A program made the translations under genes and the position numbers. 64,000 bases of DNA, from the NCBI GenBank assembly GCA_022457155.1, contig JAJGOT010000707.1, positions 264,911-328,910 on the forward strand, in the 5' to 3' direction. This DNA is from Cladopsammia gracilis (Eukaryota; Cnidaria; Anthozoa; Scleractinia; Dendrophylliidae). Positions 23,435 through 35,439 of this stretch are shown one piece after another (within the stretch, counting starts at the first letter, position 1; every line of letters starts with the position of its first letter). A model generated the notes under the pieces. That model saw only the letters and a program-made list of their open reading frames with translations, made no database searches and was not told where the DNA came from.

Positions 23435-24390
23435 AGATTAAGTGAGAGCGAAATTTTATCCTGCGAAGGATAAAATTGCCCACGCAATGCGTGGACTTTC
23501 TTCAGGGAAAACCCCCGGTTCAGACGGATTACCTCAAGAATTTTACGCTAAATTATGGGATCTTTTAGGCCCTATTCTGTTCGAAATTATAAATTTAGTT
23601 TGGAAAATAATTCTCTCAGTGTTTCAATGCAAGGAAGCGTGACTAGATTACTTTACAAGAAAGATAATAAGAAAAACCTTAAAAATTGGTGGCCCCGCCA
23701 TTTCGCTACTCAATGTTCATTACAAAATTTGTTCAAAAGCTCTTACAAACAGACTTTCAAAAGTGTTACCCTCGATTATTTCAAGACGATCAAACTTGTT
23801 CCGTCCCAGGTAGGACGATTTTTGAGAATTTATTTCTCTTGCGTGACCCTCCAGATTATATACATATTACCAATCAAACTGGTATCTTGCTGAATATCTA
23901 CATTATACTGTCAAGCAAATATGAAAATTATAGTTAATGGTTTTTTGACTAAAGAAATTCCACTCGAGTGGGGGGTGAGGCAGGGAGATCCCCCGTCTCC
24001 ACTTTTGTACATTTTATGCGCAGACGTTTTGGCTACCAGTATAAGAAAGGATGATACTATTGACGGTTTTCTCCATCCAGAAGCCTGAGGAAAGCGTTTT
24101 AAAATTTGCCAATATGCGGATAACTCCACATGTTTTGTAAACGACATTTTTTCTTTAGACAAATTGTTTACCTTACTTCACAAATACCAGACAGGTACAG
24201 GGACTAAATTAAATGTGGCAAAGAGTACTTAAGCCATGAAGTTAGGAGCTTGGTGCTCACGTCCGGACACTCCTTATGGCCTGACGTGGGTGTCAAGAAT
24301 GCGAATCTTGGGTGTCTGGTTTAGCAATGGTACTGCAAATGTGGAACCAGATAACTGTTTACCACGCCTTTCCAAGCTAGATTAAAATTT
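23435..24390 (+). pseudogene. L1/Tx1-like LINE reverse transcriptase remnant
   Basis: Frame-shifted pieces show reverse transcriptase blocks in order: SSGKTPGSDGLPQEFY (about 23491), LLYKKDNKKNLKNW (about 23650), a block equivalent to SLLNVHYKI (about 23710), RQGDPPSPLLYILCADVLA (about 23977) and YADN in place of YADD (about 24113). Several frameshifts and stops make it inactive. No endonuclease or nucleic-acid-binding ORF is present, so it is 5'-truncated. The motif wording fits the L1/Tx1 group better than CR1, judged by eye. Confidence 0.8.
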
Positions 24391-24639
24391 GAACCTGTGG
24401 AAGGGTGTGGGGTGTTTTCACTCCAACCCTATCGGCACTACTCAATACTAGGTTTTTAGTTAATGTTAAGACTATTTTCTTTTACCTAATGGACTTCTGA
24501 TGACGACGAGAATGACATGCGAGCACGCTTTTTCATTAAGACCATACTTTATGGTATATGGGTTTTTCGAAATAAAGCAACTTTTTCACAATAGCACCGA
24601 GAACTCTCGGGCCACTGTAAGGGACATCAGAACACAGTT

Positions 24640-25105
24640 GCAAATTGACCGAGGGGGGGGGGGGGGGGGGGGGGGTACTTTGCAAATATTTGGGCGGGGG
24701 TGTGCTGCTGGGACTCTGAGACTCAACCTATACTAGACCATTTTAGCTGCATTATGCAACCATATTCTAGACTAAACACCGAAAAATCCTACCCTATCCT
24801 AGACCTTTTCTAGACTCGCTATTGCAGAAACTCATTCACTATCACAGTCTAAGATACCAGGGGTCAGTAAAAATGTCATACAGCACACCTTACCGATTAT
24901 TAAATGCCATTTGCCAGTAAACCTCGTCTAGACTAAATTCTTCATGCAACTGATCAGTTTCGCAGAAAATGATACCCTTTTCTGGACCAAAAATCTCTGA
25001 TTACTATACCCTATCCCAGACTAAACTGCCTGAAAACCATACCCTTCACAGCGGCACATACCTATATAGCTCATATATGGGAGTACCCCCCTCCCCCCCA
25101 CCGCG
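24640..25105 (-). repeat. Dispersed GGGGGGTACTCCC repeat, copy 3, inverted
   Basis: Reverse-strand match to the 2334 copy: GTGCCGCTG followed by AGGGTATGG, and repeated CTAGACTAAAC-type lines ending in a long G-run at 24652-24675. Confidence 0.65.
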
Positions 25106-26187
25106 AACAGAAATTTTCTGCTTTGTGGTGTCATCCGAATATTTGTGAAATACAACAGTCGAGGCTTGTGACTCTAATAATTTAGCTACTGGCAACTCAT
25201 CATTCATTACCAGAAATGACTAAAGTAATCATGTGCAAACCAGAAAGGACTTTCAAGTGGACCAAACGACCGGAAATGAACTTTATAAATAATCCCTTAT
25301 GGACTAGACTTTCAAGTGACTGTAAACTGGAACTGACCTTGTATTATTGTAACCGGAAATGACTAGCTTTAACTCAGAATACCTTGTAACCGGAAATGAC
25401 TAGCCTCTCAGGATAATATTGTAAACTTTAGGGATTTGTTATTGATAAATAAAACATTTTAAAAGAAAAAACACTGTTGTGTTTAGCGGAGAAAACGGTT
25501 TGAGAAAACGGTTTGCAAAATCGTTTTTTCCTGCTTTTTTTTTTCGCTGTTTGCTACTCAAGAGAGGTTTCACATTTCTCAAACAGTGAGCTTTTGTGGA
25601 ATTTGTGCAGTCTAAATGTTTCTGTGCAGACGGTCTTGTAATAAGCTTACTGTTTTTGAGAATTGCTAAAATTGAAAAATAGCCTGGTCATCCATCTTAA
25701 TTCTAATTTTTCTTGTGCTTCCGACCTTTCACCTAAGTTAAGCTTATCATCATCGTTTCTGTTCAGAAAGCTCCGCTGTTAGGCTAAGCCTATCTATATA
25801 TATTAGAAAGTTCTCTGATCATCATGATTTGTGTATTGTGTAAACGAGAATTCTAGTTTGCTTTTGTACTCGTATTTATGAAGATAACGTTACTTTAATT
25901 CAAATTGAGCTTTAAAACTCAGGTCAATAATTAATGAGACATAAGTATATAATAAATATATTATAGATTGTTTGTTTAAGATCCTCGCTAAAACAATTCT
26001 TTCAGATACGTCGTTTCCATTGAGTAGGAGGAAAATAAAGAAATGGGAATTTTGTTAACTGTGTTTCTATTTTAGAACTGAAGCAAACTCTCGCTACTAC
26101 TGTACAAACTGTGAGTAGACCAAATTTTATGGCATCACAAAAAAGAAAACCATTAGACCGCAAAAAAACGGTCCTTTTTACCCGAAC
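25106..26187. other. Gene-free stretch with scattered CCGGAAATGACT motifs
   Basis: ACCGGAAATGACT and close variants occur at least five times between 25210 and 25410. The remainder is AT-rich with no protein-like frame. Confidence 0.5.
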
Positions 26188-26191
26188 TTAA

Positions 26192-28289
26192 GAGCCAGTC
26201 CACGAATGAGTCAAGGATTTTTGGAAATGGCCAGAAACAACCCTACCTCAAACTTGGTGTGGTGAAAGGTGGTCATGAGCAAGTAATCAAATCGATATTA
26301 TTTTGTCTTTTAAATCTCTATGATCACGTGACAGGTAATTAAATTTTGACCTCCCAGGGAGTCGGTTTTGACCATTGAATTTTCTAAAATTAACCAACTT
26401 TGCAGGTCCCTGATCATAACAAAAGCAGCAGAATGTTTAAATGTGATAACATTTCTTTGCTAGCCAACCCTTCTCCTTTTAAAATAAAACAACATTATCC
26501 TCAGATTTTGCTTAACAGCTGAGAAATAGTTTTGAACAAGGAGGGTGGTTTGGTGGTGCTGAAAAATTACCAAAATTATCCAATTTCAGTTGATGTTTTC
26601 GGCCAAAGTGGTCAAAATTTTTTAACCTTTTTTATTCCCAAATATAGTCAGGGTATTGTATTTTAAAAATATCGAAAAACTTCTGCGGGCAAATCACTTT
26701 TAAGTTTTGTTTGAGATTGTCAAAAATTGACAATTTACTGAAATGGCCATATATGGGTCACATAAAATCAGCTTTGAAACTGGAAACTGAAATTATTACT
26801 GTATAAAAATACCATTAAGGTTAGGAAAGTACATTTATATGGCTAGAAACACTTTCCAGCTTTGAATTTTGCTGAAAATGGTTTTTAAAGAGCAGCGGGT
26901 ATCATTTTCCCATTCCTTCCCCGACGAATTATACGCGATTCTATTCTTATCAGAATGAAAAAGTTCAACTATTAGATTATAATCTTACACTCATTTTACC
27001 GGTTTCGTTTTTTTAATCCACAAGTGAAAGACAAGAAAACGACTAATTATTATCATGGACTGAAAACGGTGAAGGTAAACTGGTAGTAGACTAAAAAACT
27101 GCGTGACCATGGCGTGACGCCGACGCACGGGCTTTTGCTGAATATTTTCAGTTATCCACAGGAAATTTAAATCTAAAATTTTCTATTTGAAACGGGGAAA
27201 ACCAAACAATAATTTATGTTAGATATGTCTTTTAAATTGTCTAACTGCTTTTTTGCCCGATTCTTGTTAGATTGTCGAGTTTAACTCAAGATTAAGTTTC
27301 GTGAAACGACATCGTAATAAACAACACAGTTTTTCTCGCAAACAGCATAAATTAACTTTCAAACGTGATAACACTGTTTCATTCTGATTATTATTAGATT
27401 GTTGCAAGCTCGTGGCAAAATTTTAACTGGAAAGCATCTCTTTATAAGCAGATTGCCGGGAAAAAAGAACGAATCTTTACTTTGCCTTGATCTGTCGAAA
27501 ATAGAATAGTATATAAGCTTAAAAAAGATGATGAAATCAGACGTTTAATTTCGACAAAAGAATGAAGCCTGTGATTGTTTGTCAAGGACGTTCAGATTGC
27601 TAGAATCAAAATATATATGGGCAAAAAATAAATAAATAATAAATAATAATAATTATATTAATAATAATAATAATAATAATAAATAATATGCGCGTCAATG
27701 TTAGCGTGACTTATAATACTTCTCTACTTCCTTATTGCAAAAGCAGTGATCAACAATAATTCAGTACCAGTTAGCCCAGTCGAAAATTTCCGTAACATTT
27801 ATTTAACCCTCGGACGTACGGGAGGCGGGAGGGGGGGGGGGGGGGGGGGGGGGACGAGATATGACGTCATAAGTAACATGTGGTCAAGACATCTTTGAAC
27901 AAAAATTCGTATTTTTCACCTTTTTCCAGTGAAAAAACATATGAAATGCTACCAAACGCATTAAAATCTTTAATTGTATGTTATTTTGAATCTCTAGCCA
28001 ACAATATTTGCAATTTCCACGTTTTCCCGATAAATTTGAATTTTTAGTAAAATCCAAGATGGCGGCCGTCTTGGCGGCCATTTTGGATGACGTCGCGGAC
28101 CCCAGCAGCGTCACGACCCATAATATTTACCTTTTCTTGTAGAGCACATCGCGGGCTATCTATTAGATGTAAAATATTTCCGAAATATTGCAACATCGCA
28201 AAAACCCAAGGGGGAGGGGTGCAACAACCTCCCCCCCCCCCCCCTCCCCCTTGTACCACGGTGGGGGTATACGTTTGCGTGTACGTCCG
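26192..28289 (+). repeat. Left arm of the 8.1 kb element
   Basis: Non-coding apart from short random frames. Its inner end is a piggyBac-type MITE (27807-28289) and it contains (AAT)n at about 27626-27690. It matches the reverse complement of 32163-34268. Confidence 0.8.
27807..28289 (-). mobile_element. piggyBac-type MITE, copy 1 (left arm)
   Basis: CCCTCGGACGTAC follows TTAA (27803-27806). The other end stops at GTACGTCCG without AGGGTTAA, so the inner terminus is truncated exactly where arm symmetry ends. The interior has GGCCGCCATCTTGG-type and GACGTC sites shared with the other copies. Confidence 0.8.
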
Positions 28290-29187
28290 TTTTTAGTACA
28301 AACGACATCGTAATAAACAACACAGTTTTACTCGCAAACAGCATAAATTAACATTCCAACGTGATAACACCAACACTGTTTCAATCTGATAATTAGATTG
28401 TTGCTCGTTCATAAGAAGGTTGCCCGGAAGAAGGAACGAATCTGCTTTCCAAACTTATTTGTTACCAGTTTTATAACCAGTCATAATTTAAGATAAACTA
28501 GCATAACTTCAATTTTGCAAAATATTGAAACGCTGATCAAATATATTCTGAAAATGTTTGGCGGTTAAATAAACAAAACAAGCTTACCTCATCTGGATTA
28601 GCGAGCATCCTCTTCTTCGAGAAAATCGGGTAGATACCTTTGCAAATTCACAAGTCGAAAAAATAGTCAATGAGAAGTAAAGCATTTTGACATTGTTTTA
28701 CTGTACAGCAGGGCATGAACTTTGCCAATATGATAATGCAACGACTACGACTTCCACGTCCAACATCCCCTTTCAATGTTGAAATCTAACTCGGAATATT
28801 TCATTTAGAAGTGAAACATTTTGCTCTCATTGGAGAATTCTTGGATGAAAGTGAAGCTTCCAATTGTTTATAAAGCGTCGCCGCTTGTTGATTGCATGCA
28901 TATGCTTTATCCGCTGACCATTATTTGGTATCGAGGGCAATAAGGAATTAATGAAAATATTTGAAACCAATAACTTTATAGAGATTTACCGTTAGTAAGT
29001 CATCTTTCGACAAAAACTATGGCTTTAAGTTGTAGTTTTAACCAAATTATTCAGTCGGATTGCTGTGTTCAAGCATTCCTCAAAGTAAAGCAAATGTGCA
29101 AAAGGGACATTCAGGGTCACAAGAAGTTTATTCAACTAAGCCGCCCAAAAGTAATTTACAACAATGAAAATAATTTGACTTAAAGAA
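28290..29187. other. Core of the 8.1 kb element, direct copy of arm sequence
   Basis: 28297-28445 repeats 27303-27480 in direct orientation (AAACGACATCGTAATAAACA). The rest is unique AT-rich DNA with no recognised gene. Confidence 0.55.
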
Positions 29188-29440
29188 ATGTTTGACTTTG
29201 CACTGGAAGCTTTGAGTACATTCTTTGTGTGTGCGCGTCACCGGCATTTGTTGGGCATCGGCTGGAGGGGAAGAAGCAAGTACTGTCACGATCACGAGGG
29301 AAAGCCGCCCATCGGTGACCGAACAATCCACAAAGGACATTCTCGTCAAATCCATTTCATGTCTTCAAAGCTAGTTCCTGTTGGAGCAGATGTGTTACTT
29401 GCCCTTTTCGCGTGCAAGACAGGAAAAGGGGAACCTTTAA
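29188..29440 (+). pseudogene. Cys/His-rich protein fragment
   Basis: A protein-like frame reads CARHRHLLGIGWRGRSK then CHDHEGKPPIGDRTIHKG and later SSKLVPVGAD. The spacing of Cys and His suggests a zinc-binding module of a kind I recall in uncharacterised cnidarian proteins near transposons. A frame change near 29395 is likely because CKTGKG follows out of phase. It is cut by the TTAA-flanked element that begins at 29441. Confidence 0.35.
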
Positions 29441-31320
29441 GGTGGCTCGAAGTAGTTTTTTTTGGGTCACACTTCCCTTTTTGAATACGCTTATACATAA
29501 TCTTACTTTAGCTCAATAAATCTGAATTTCATACCAGATATTAGGCTTGAATAAAAGTTTTGGATGATGCTCTTTTTATGCTAATCAGCGTTTCCATAGC
29601 AGCGATAAACAAATATGGTGAAAAACAGTTTTTCCTAAATATCTTTCGATTTTGGGGCTACCCGTGACAAGCGAATAAATGCGCTATAATCTGCACATCG
29701 TTGCACACAAAATGGGAAAATTTCAAACAAATTAAACTGTTCGATTTTGAGTAAATTGCAAAAACATTTTTTAACATGTGTTTTTCATGTTTGAAATATA
29801 AGCGGTCAAAACATTTCATAGGTCTCACAAATTATCATTAAATTGCCACAGAAAGTTTCCTTGGATTTAAAATATTACTCCCTGCAAATAGCTCTGACTA
29901 ACTCCTCGGCAATAAAAAGATCGAGCTTTTCATTCAAATGCAGTTTTACTTGACGTTTTCACTCTTTAAAAGTTTCAAGCGCATTTGCATATAAATTCAA
30001 AACGAACAAATGAAGATGTTTGATATCTTCCCAGTATGTTTTTAAATATATAGGCAATAATATTTCCAAGCTTCAGTCCAATTGATTCAGAGGAACATCC
30101 CTTAAAAAACCGTTGAAGTTCGAGTACGAAAGCAGCGACCTCGGGATGAAAATCCAGTACAACGAGCGTGACATCGCATGTTTATTTCACATGAGCGCTC
30201 GGTGACAAATTCCTCTATGCACGCTTGCTCTGATTTGAGTGTTTCGATATGGTAATTATTCAAGTTTTTTTTTTTAATTTTTTCAAGGCCATTGCGCGAT
30301 GGAGACTTTTTTTATATCTTCCAAAAGTAATGGACCTTCATTGCAACTATAACATGTCTTCCGTCCTTCCATTAAAAGTTTTAGATTGATTTAGATTGAC
30401 ATAATTTTCATTCAGAAAATTTGACTTGAGCGAAGGATGGGAATATTTCTTCCGGCTTTTTCAGGTGGGTCACTTATAGGGGGCCGTCCAATCCACCGCT
30501 TTTCTCTTGCTTTTTTCAAAGCATCTCTTCGGTTGAATTTGGAATTTTGTCGACGAGGACGAACCATGATGTATTTGAAAACTAATGCGTATAATGAAAA
30601 CAATACTTGAATAATTACAATACGAAAACACCCACGTGCATAGAGGAATTTGTCACCGAGCGCTCGTGTGAAATAAACATGCGATGTCACACTCGTTGTA
30701 CTGGATTTTCATCCCGAGGTCGCTGCTTTCGTACTCGAACTTCAACGGTTCTTTTCGGGATGTTCCTCTGAATCAATTGGACTGAAGCTTGGAAATATTA
30801 TTGCCTGTATATTTAAAAACATACTGGGAAGATATCAAACATCTTCATTTGTTAATTTTGAATTTATATGCAAATGCAGGGAGTAATATTTTAAATCCAA
30901 GGAAACTTTCTGTGGCAATTTAATGATAATTTGTGAGACCTATGAAATGTTTTGACCGCTTATATTTCAAACATGAAAAACACATGTTAAAAAATGTTTT
31001 TGCAATTTACTCAAAATCGAACAGTTTAATTTGTTTGAAATTTTCCCATTTTGTGTGCAACGATGTGTAGATTATAGCGCATTTATTCGCTTGTCACGGG
31101 TAGCCCCAAAATCGAAAGATATTTAGGAAAAACGGTTTTTCACCATATTTGTTTACCGTTGCTATGGAAACGCTGATTAGCATAAAAAGAGCATCATCCA
31201 AAACTTTCATCCAAGCCTAATATCTGGTAGGAAATTCAGATTTATTGAGCTAAAGTAAGATTATGTATAAGCGTATTCAAAAAGGGAAGTGTGACCCAAA
31301 AAAAACTACTTCGAGCCACC
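29441..31320. mobile_element. TTAA-flanked inverted-repeat element with long TIRs
   Basis: GGTGGCTCGAAGTAGTTTTT after TTAA (29437-29440) and its complement before TTAA (31321-31324). Left arm about 29441-30225, right arm about 30631-31320; the right arm lacks about 90 bp. The single-copy centre (30226-30630) carries the start of a small basic ORF. It is a non-autonomous Kolobok- or piggyBac-like element. Confidence 0.75.
30412..30567 (-). CDS. Short basic ORF in the element centre
   Basis: From ATG 30567 it reads MVRPRRQNSKFNRRDALKKA and continues KKAREKRW, a Lys/Arg-rich N-terminus like the DNA-binding starts of cnidarian transposon proteins. It stops after 51 residues at 30412. An upstream in-phase ATG at 30690 would extend it to 92 residues into the arm. 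It is probably the 5' remnant of the element's own gene. Family unknown. Confidence 0.35.
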   Translation of the reverse strand: MVRPRRQNSKFNRRDALKKAREKRWIGRPPISDPPEKAGRNIPILRSSQIF

Positions 31321-31324
31321 TTAA

Positions 31325-32084
31325 AAGGCCGGTACACACTAGAGGACATGTTGCGGGGATATGAAGCAGGGCAATGTTGCAGCGACAGGTTTTCTCGTGT
31401 GACATCCCCGTTTTTGCGAAAAAGTTCTGTTGCGGGGACAAAATTGTGTCCCCGCAACATGTTGCATGAAATTCAGCTGGTTTGAATTCGTGTGTCATGA
31501 AGCGGGAACAAAATGACCCCCATTTCGATGTCGCATCGTGCGCACCACTCTTGCAAACTGTCCCCGCCACAAAATAGAAATGAACCAATAAAAACGCGCC
31601 ATTGATTATCCCATGAGCCTTCAGTAGCAGTTGCCCTCAGTGGCTTTTGTGATTTTATACCTCAATCTGCTTTGTGTGCAACAGCTTTTCCTTCTGTCCC
31701 TGTACAATGCGCCTATGCTGTGCACACGAAGAGGCCTGTTCCCGCTTTATGTTCCCGCAACATGTCCCCTAGTGTGTGTAGTAATGTAATGGGATAATCA
31801 ATGGCGCGTTTTTATTGGTTCAGTTCTATTTTCTAGCGGGAAGTCCGGGGACAGTTTGCAAGAGCAGTGCACACGATGCGACATCGAAATGGGGGTCATT
31901 TTGTCCCCGCTTCATGACGCACGGATTCAAACCAGCTGAATTTCATGCAACATGTTGCGGGGACAAAATTGTGTCCTCACAACAGAACGTTTTCGCAAAA
32001 CAGGGATGTCACACGAGGAAAACTGTCGCTGCAACATGTCCCCGCTTTATGTCCCCTCAACATGTCCCCTTATGTGTGCCGGCC
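31325..32084. mobile_element. 760-bp foldback element sharing a TTAA with its neighbour
   Basis: Ends AAGGCCGGTACACACTAG and the complement of GGCCGGCACACATAAG, with arms of about 285 bp rich in TGTCCCCGCAACATG motifs. TTAA lies at 31321-31324 and 32085-32088. The centre (31615-31785) is unique. No gene. Confidence 0.75.
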
Positions 32085-32162
32085 TTAATAGTAATTAGTG
32101 ATTTTTAGGGATCAGCGAGAATCCATTCTTCTGTCGCTGAAGCATAGGTTCAGTTGTTTTAA

Positions 32163-32624
32163 CCCTCGGACGTACACGCAAACGTATACCCCCACCGTGG
32201 TACAATGGGGGGGGGGGGGAGGTTGTTGCACCCCCCCTTGGGTTTTTGCGATGTTGCAATATTTCGGAAATATTTTACATCTAATAGATAGCCCGCGATG
32301 TGCTCTACAAGAAAAGGTAAATATTATGGGTTGTGACGCTGCTGGGGTCCGCGACGTCATCAAAAATGGCCGCCAAGACGGCCGCCATCTTGGATTTTAC
32401 TAAAAATTCAAATTTATCGGGAAAACGTGGAAATTGCAAATATTGTTGGCCAGAGATTCAAAATAACATACATTTAAACATTTTAATGCGTTTGGAAGCA
32501 TTTTATATGTTTTTTCACTGAAAAAAGGTGAAAAATACGAATTTTTGTTCAAAGATGTCTTGACCACATGTTACTTATGACGTCATATCTCGTCCCCCCC
32601 TCCCGCCCCCCGTACGTCCGAGGG
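32163..32624 (+). mobile_element. piggyBac-type MITE, copy 2 (complete)
   Basis: CCCTCGGACGTAC and its complement GTACGTCCGAGGG, flanked by TTAA at 32159-32162 and 32625-32628. 462 bp, no gene. It is the reference copy for the 27807, 53712 and 59484 copies. Confidence 0.85.
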
Positions 32625-34268
32625 TTAAATAAATGTTACGGAAATTTTCGAATGGGCTAACTGGTACTGGATTATTGTTGATCACTGCTTTTGCAATAAG
32701 GAAGTAGAGAAGTATTATAAGTCACGCTAACATTGACGCGCATATTATTTATTATTATTATTATTATTATTAATATAATTATTATTATTTATTATTTATT
32801 TATTTTTTGCCCATATATATTTTGATTCTAGCAATCTGAACGTCCTTGACAAACAATCACAGGCTTCATTCTTTTGTCGAAATTAAACGTCTGATTTCAT
32901 CATCTTTTTTAAGCTTATATACTATTCTATTTTCGACAGATCAAGGCAAAGTAAAGATTCGTTCTTTTTTCCCGGCAATCTGCTTATAAAGAGATGCTTT
33001 CCAGTTAAAATTTTGCCACGAGCTTGCAACAATCTAATAATCAGAATGAAACAGTGTTATCACGTTGGAATGTTAATTTATGCTGTTTGCAAGAAAAACT
33101 GTGTTGTTTATTACGATGTCGTTTCACGAAACTTAATCTTGAGTTAAACTCGACAATCTAACAAGAACCGGGCAACAAATAGCACTGAGTTAGACAATTT
33201 AAAAGACGTATTTAAAATAAAGTATTGTTTGGTTTTTCCCGTTTCAAATAGAAAATTTTAGATTTAAATTTCCTGTGGATAACTGAAAATATTAAGCAAA
33301 AGCCCGTGCGTCGGCGTCACGCCATGGTCACGCAGTTTCTTAGTCTATTTCTACCGGTTCACCTTCACCGTTTTCAGTCCAAGATAATAATTAGTCGTTT
33401 TAATTTCTTGTCTTTCACTTGTGGATTTATAAAAAAGCGAAATCGGTAAAATGAGTGTAAGATTATAATCTATATTGTTGAACATTTTCCTTCTCATAAG
33501 AATAGAATCGCTATAATTCGTCGGAGAAGGAATGGGAAAAGGATACCGGCTGCTCTTTAAAAACCAATTTCAGCAAAATTCAAAGCTGGAAATTACTTCT
33601 AGCCATATAAATGTACTTTTCTAACCTTAATGGTATTTTTATACAGTAATAATTTGAGTTTCCAGTTTCAAAGCTGATTTTATGTGATCCATTTGTCGGT
33701 GAGCAAATATGGTCATTTCAGTAAATTGTCAATTTTTGACAATCTCGAACAAAACCTTTAAATGATTTGCCCGCAGAAGTTTTTCAATATTATGAAAATA
33801 CAATACCCTGACTTTACTTAGGAATATAAAAGGTTAAAAAATTTTGACTACTTTGGCCGAAAACATCAACTGAAATTGGGTAATTTTGGTAATTTTTCAG
33901 CACCACCAAACCACCCTCGTTGTTCAAAACTATTTCTCAGCTGTTAAGCAAAATCTGAGGATAATGTTGTTTTCTTTTAAAAGAAGAAGGGTTGGCTAGC
34001 AAAGAAATGTTATCACATTTAAACATTCTGCTGCTTTTGTTATGATCAGGGACCTGCAAAGTTGGTTTATTTTAGAAAATTCAATGGTCAAAACCGGCTC
34101 CCTGGGGGGTCAAAATTTAATTAGCTGTCACGTGATCACATGAGATTTAAAAGACAAAATAATATCGATTTGATTACTTGCTCATGACTACCTGTCACCA
34201 CACCAAGTTTGAGGTAGGGTTGTTTCTGGCCATTTCCAAAAATCCTTGACTCATTCGTGGACTGGCTC
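32163..34268 (-). repeat. Right arm of the 8.1 kb element
   Basis: Reverse complement of 26192-28289. Non-coding, with (ATT)n near 32747-32800. Confidence 0.8.
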
Positions 34269-34272
34269 TTAA

Positions 34273-34375
34273 GTAGTCTTATCGTCCACTTTCGACCATT
34301 TTCACACCTTTGAACAATGGAAACAAAAGATCTATTGTTCTCGAGAACAATGGGCTATTGTTTAGAGAGCAATAG
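34273..34375. other. Short AT-rich segment with AACAATGG hairpins
   Basis: CTATTGTTCTCGAGAACAAT is a perfect palindrome at about 34332-34351. No other feature. Confidence 0.5.
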
Positions 34376-34640
34376 ATATTATTGTCTTAACCCTAGATCT
34401 ATTATCCTAACCATAAATCATTAACATATTAACCCTAAGGATTACAACTGCGCATGTCCTAATAACCCTAACCCTATTAGCATAATAACCCTAAGAATTA
34501 CAACTGCGCATGTCCTAATAACCCTAACCCTATTAGCATATTAACCCTGAGGATTACAACTGCGCATGTCCTAATAACCCTAACCCTATTACCATATTAA
34601 CCCTACAGATTGCCACTGCGCATGTCCTAATAACCCAAAT
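34376..34640. repeat. Tandem repeat, about 63-bp unit, with CCCTAA motifs
   Basis: Three to four units containing AACTGCGCATGTCCTAATAA and CCCTAACCCTATTA. The CCCTAA runs are too short and too spaced to be telomeric. Confidence 0.8.
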
Positions 34641-34649
34641 TCAAAATGT

Positions 34650-34825
34650 CGGATCTCATTGTTTATTCAAAATGGCGGAATTGAGTAAAATATTCAAAAT
34701 GGCGGATCTCGTTGTTTATTCAAAATGGCGGAATTGAGTAAAATATTCAAAATGGCGGATCTTATTCTTTATTCAAAATGGCGGAATTGAGTAAAATATT
34801 CAAAATGGAGGATCTCATGATTTAT
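34650..34825. repeat. Tandem repeat, about 54-bp unit (ATTCAAAATGGCGGA)
   Basis: Three to four units alternating ATTCAAAATGGCGGATCTC and ATTCAAAATGGCGGAATTGA. Confidence 0.85.
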
Positions 34826-34859
34826 TCAACAATGTCAGGGGGGCCCATCCAGTTCAAGG

Positions 34860-35425
34860 CGGGCCCCCGCCAGTGCAGAAAACAAACGACCAAAGTCGTG
34901 TTTTTTTGTATCTTAGCGGTGCAGGTGGCGGGAGTGCAAGGCCACAAGCCCTTATACACAAGAGTAATAGACAAAATAACAGCCAAGACAAACAAGACAA
35001 GGCTAGCAGATACAAGCAAAAGGATCCACCGCAAAAGACAGGGGGTAACCAATACGCCAAACTCCGCCGGGGGATCGAACCCCGCCCCAAGAAGAGCAAA
35101 CAAAACCCCAAGGAGAAACAAAAAAATCAAAAGCAAGCAAAAAGAAACCCAAAAAACGATACTCCGAAATACAAAATCGCAACGGCAAAAAATACTCAAA
35201 AATCCAAGAACAAATCAGAACCATCCAATAACCATCCCAAAGGCAGCAAAAACCAACCCGAAAACACAACGCCAAAACCAGCCATAACACAAAGTCCAAA
35301 ACAACCAACACAGCCAAACAGCGCAATAACCATATCCAAACAAACTACGAAATCATGGCCCGCGTCAGGTAAGCGTTGGAAACAAACGACCAAAGTCGTG
35401 TTTTGCTTTCATACTTTACTACATG
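34860..35425. repeat. T-poor A/C-rich tract between CAAACGACCAAAGTCGT repeats
   Basis: The motif AAACAAACGACCAAAGTCGT occurs at about 34879 and 35380. Between them about 400 bp are strongly depleted in T and rich in A and C on the plus strand. The resulting long frames on both strands are low-complexity and not considered coding. Confidence 0.65.
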
Positions 35426-35439
35426 TGGGACAACTTGAG

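Larger units (their letters stand above)
26192..34268. mobile_element. 8.1 kb TTAA-flanked element with 2.1 kb TIRs
   Basis: GAGCCAGTCCACGAATGAGT after TTAA (26188-26191) is mirrored at the right end before TTAA (34269-34272). The left arm 26192-28289 and right arm 32163-34268 are almost equal in length (2098 and 2106 bp) and highly similar. TTAA duplication is used by piggyBac and Kolobok elements. No transposase is present. The core 28290-32162 holds two further TTAA-flanked inverted-repeat elements and a Cys/His-rich fragment. Because TTAA is itself a palindrome, an inverted segmental duplication ending at TTAA cannot be fully excluded. Confidence 0.65.

Noticed and set aside
26192..27640. 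Possible genes in the arms of the 8.1 kb element
   Set aside because: Only short frames with random composition on both strands.
34376..34640. Telomere-like CCCTAA repeats
   Set aside because: CCCTAA occurs only in short spaced runs inside a 63-bp tandem unit, not as a continuous array.
35069..35088. tRNA T-arm-like string (GGGGGATCGAACCCC on the plus strand, B-box-like on the minus strand)
   Set aside because: No A box at the right distance upstream on the minus strand and no cloverleaf. The A-box-like TGGCGTATTGG lies on the wrong side.
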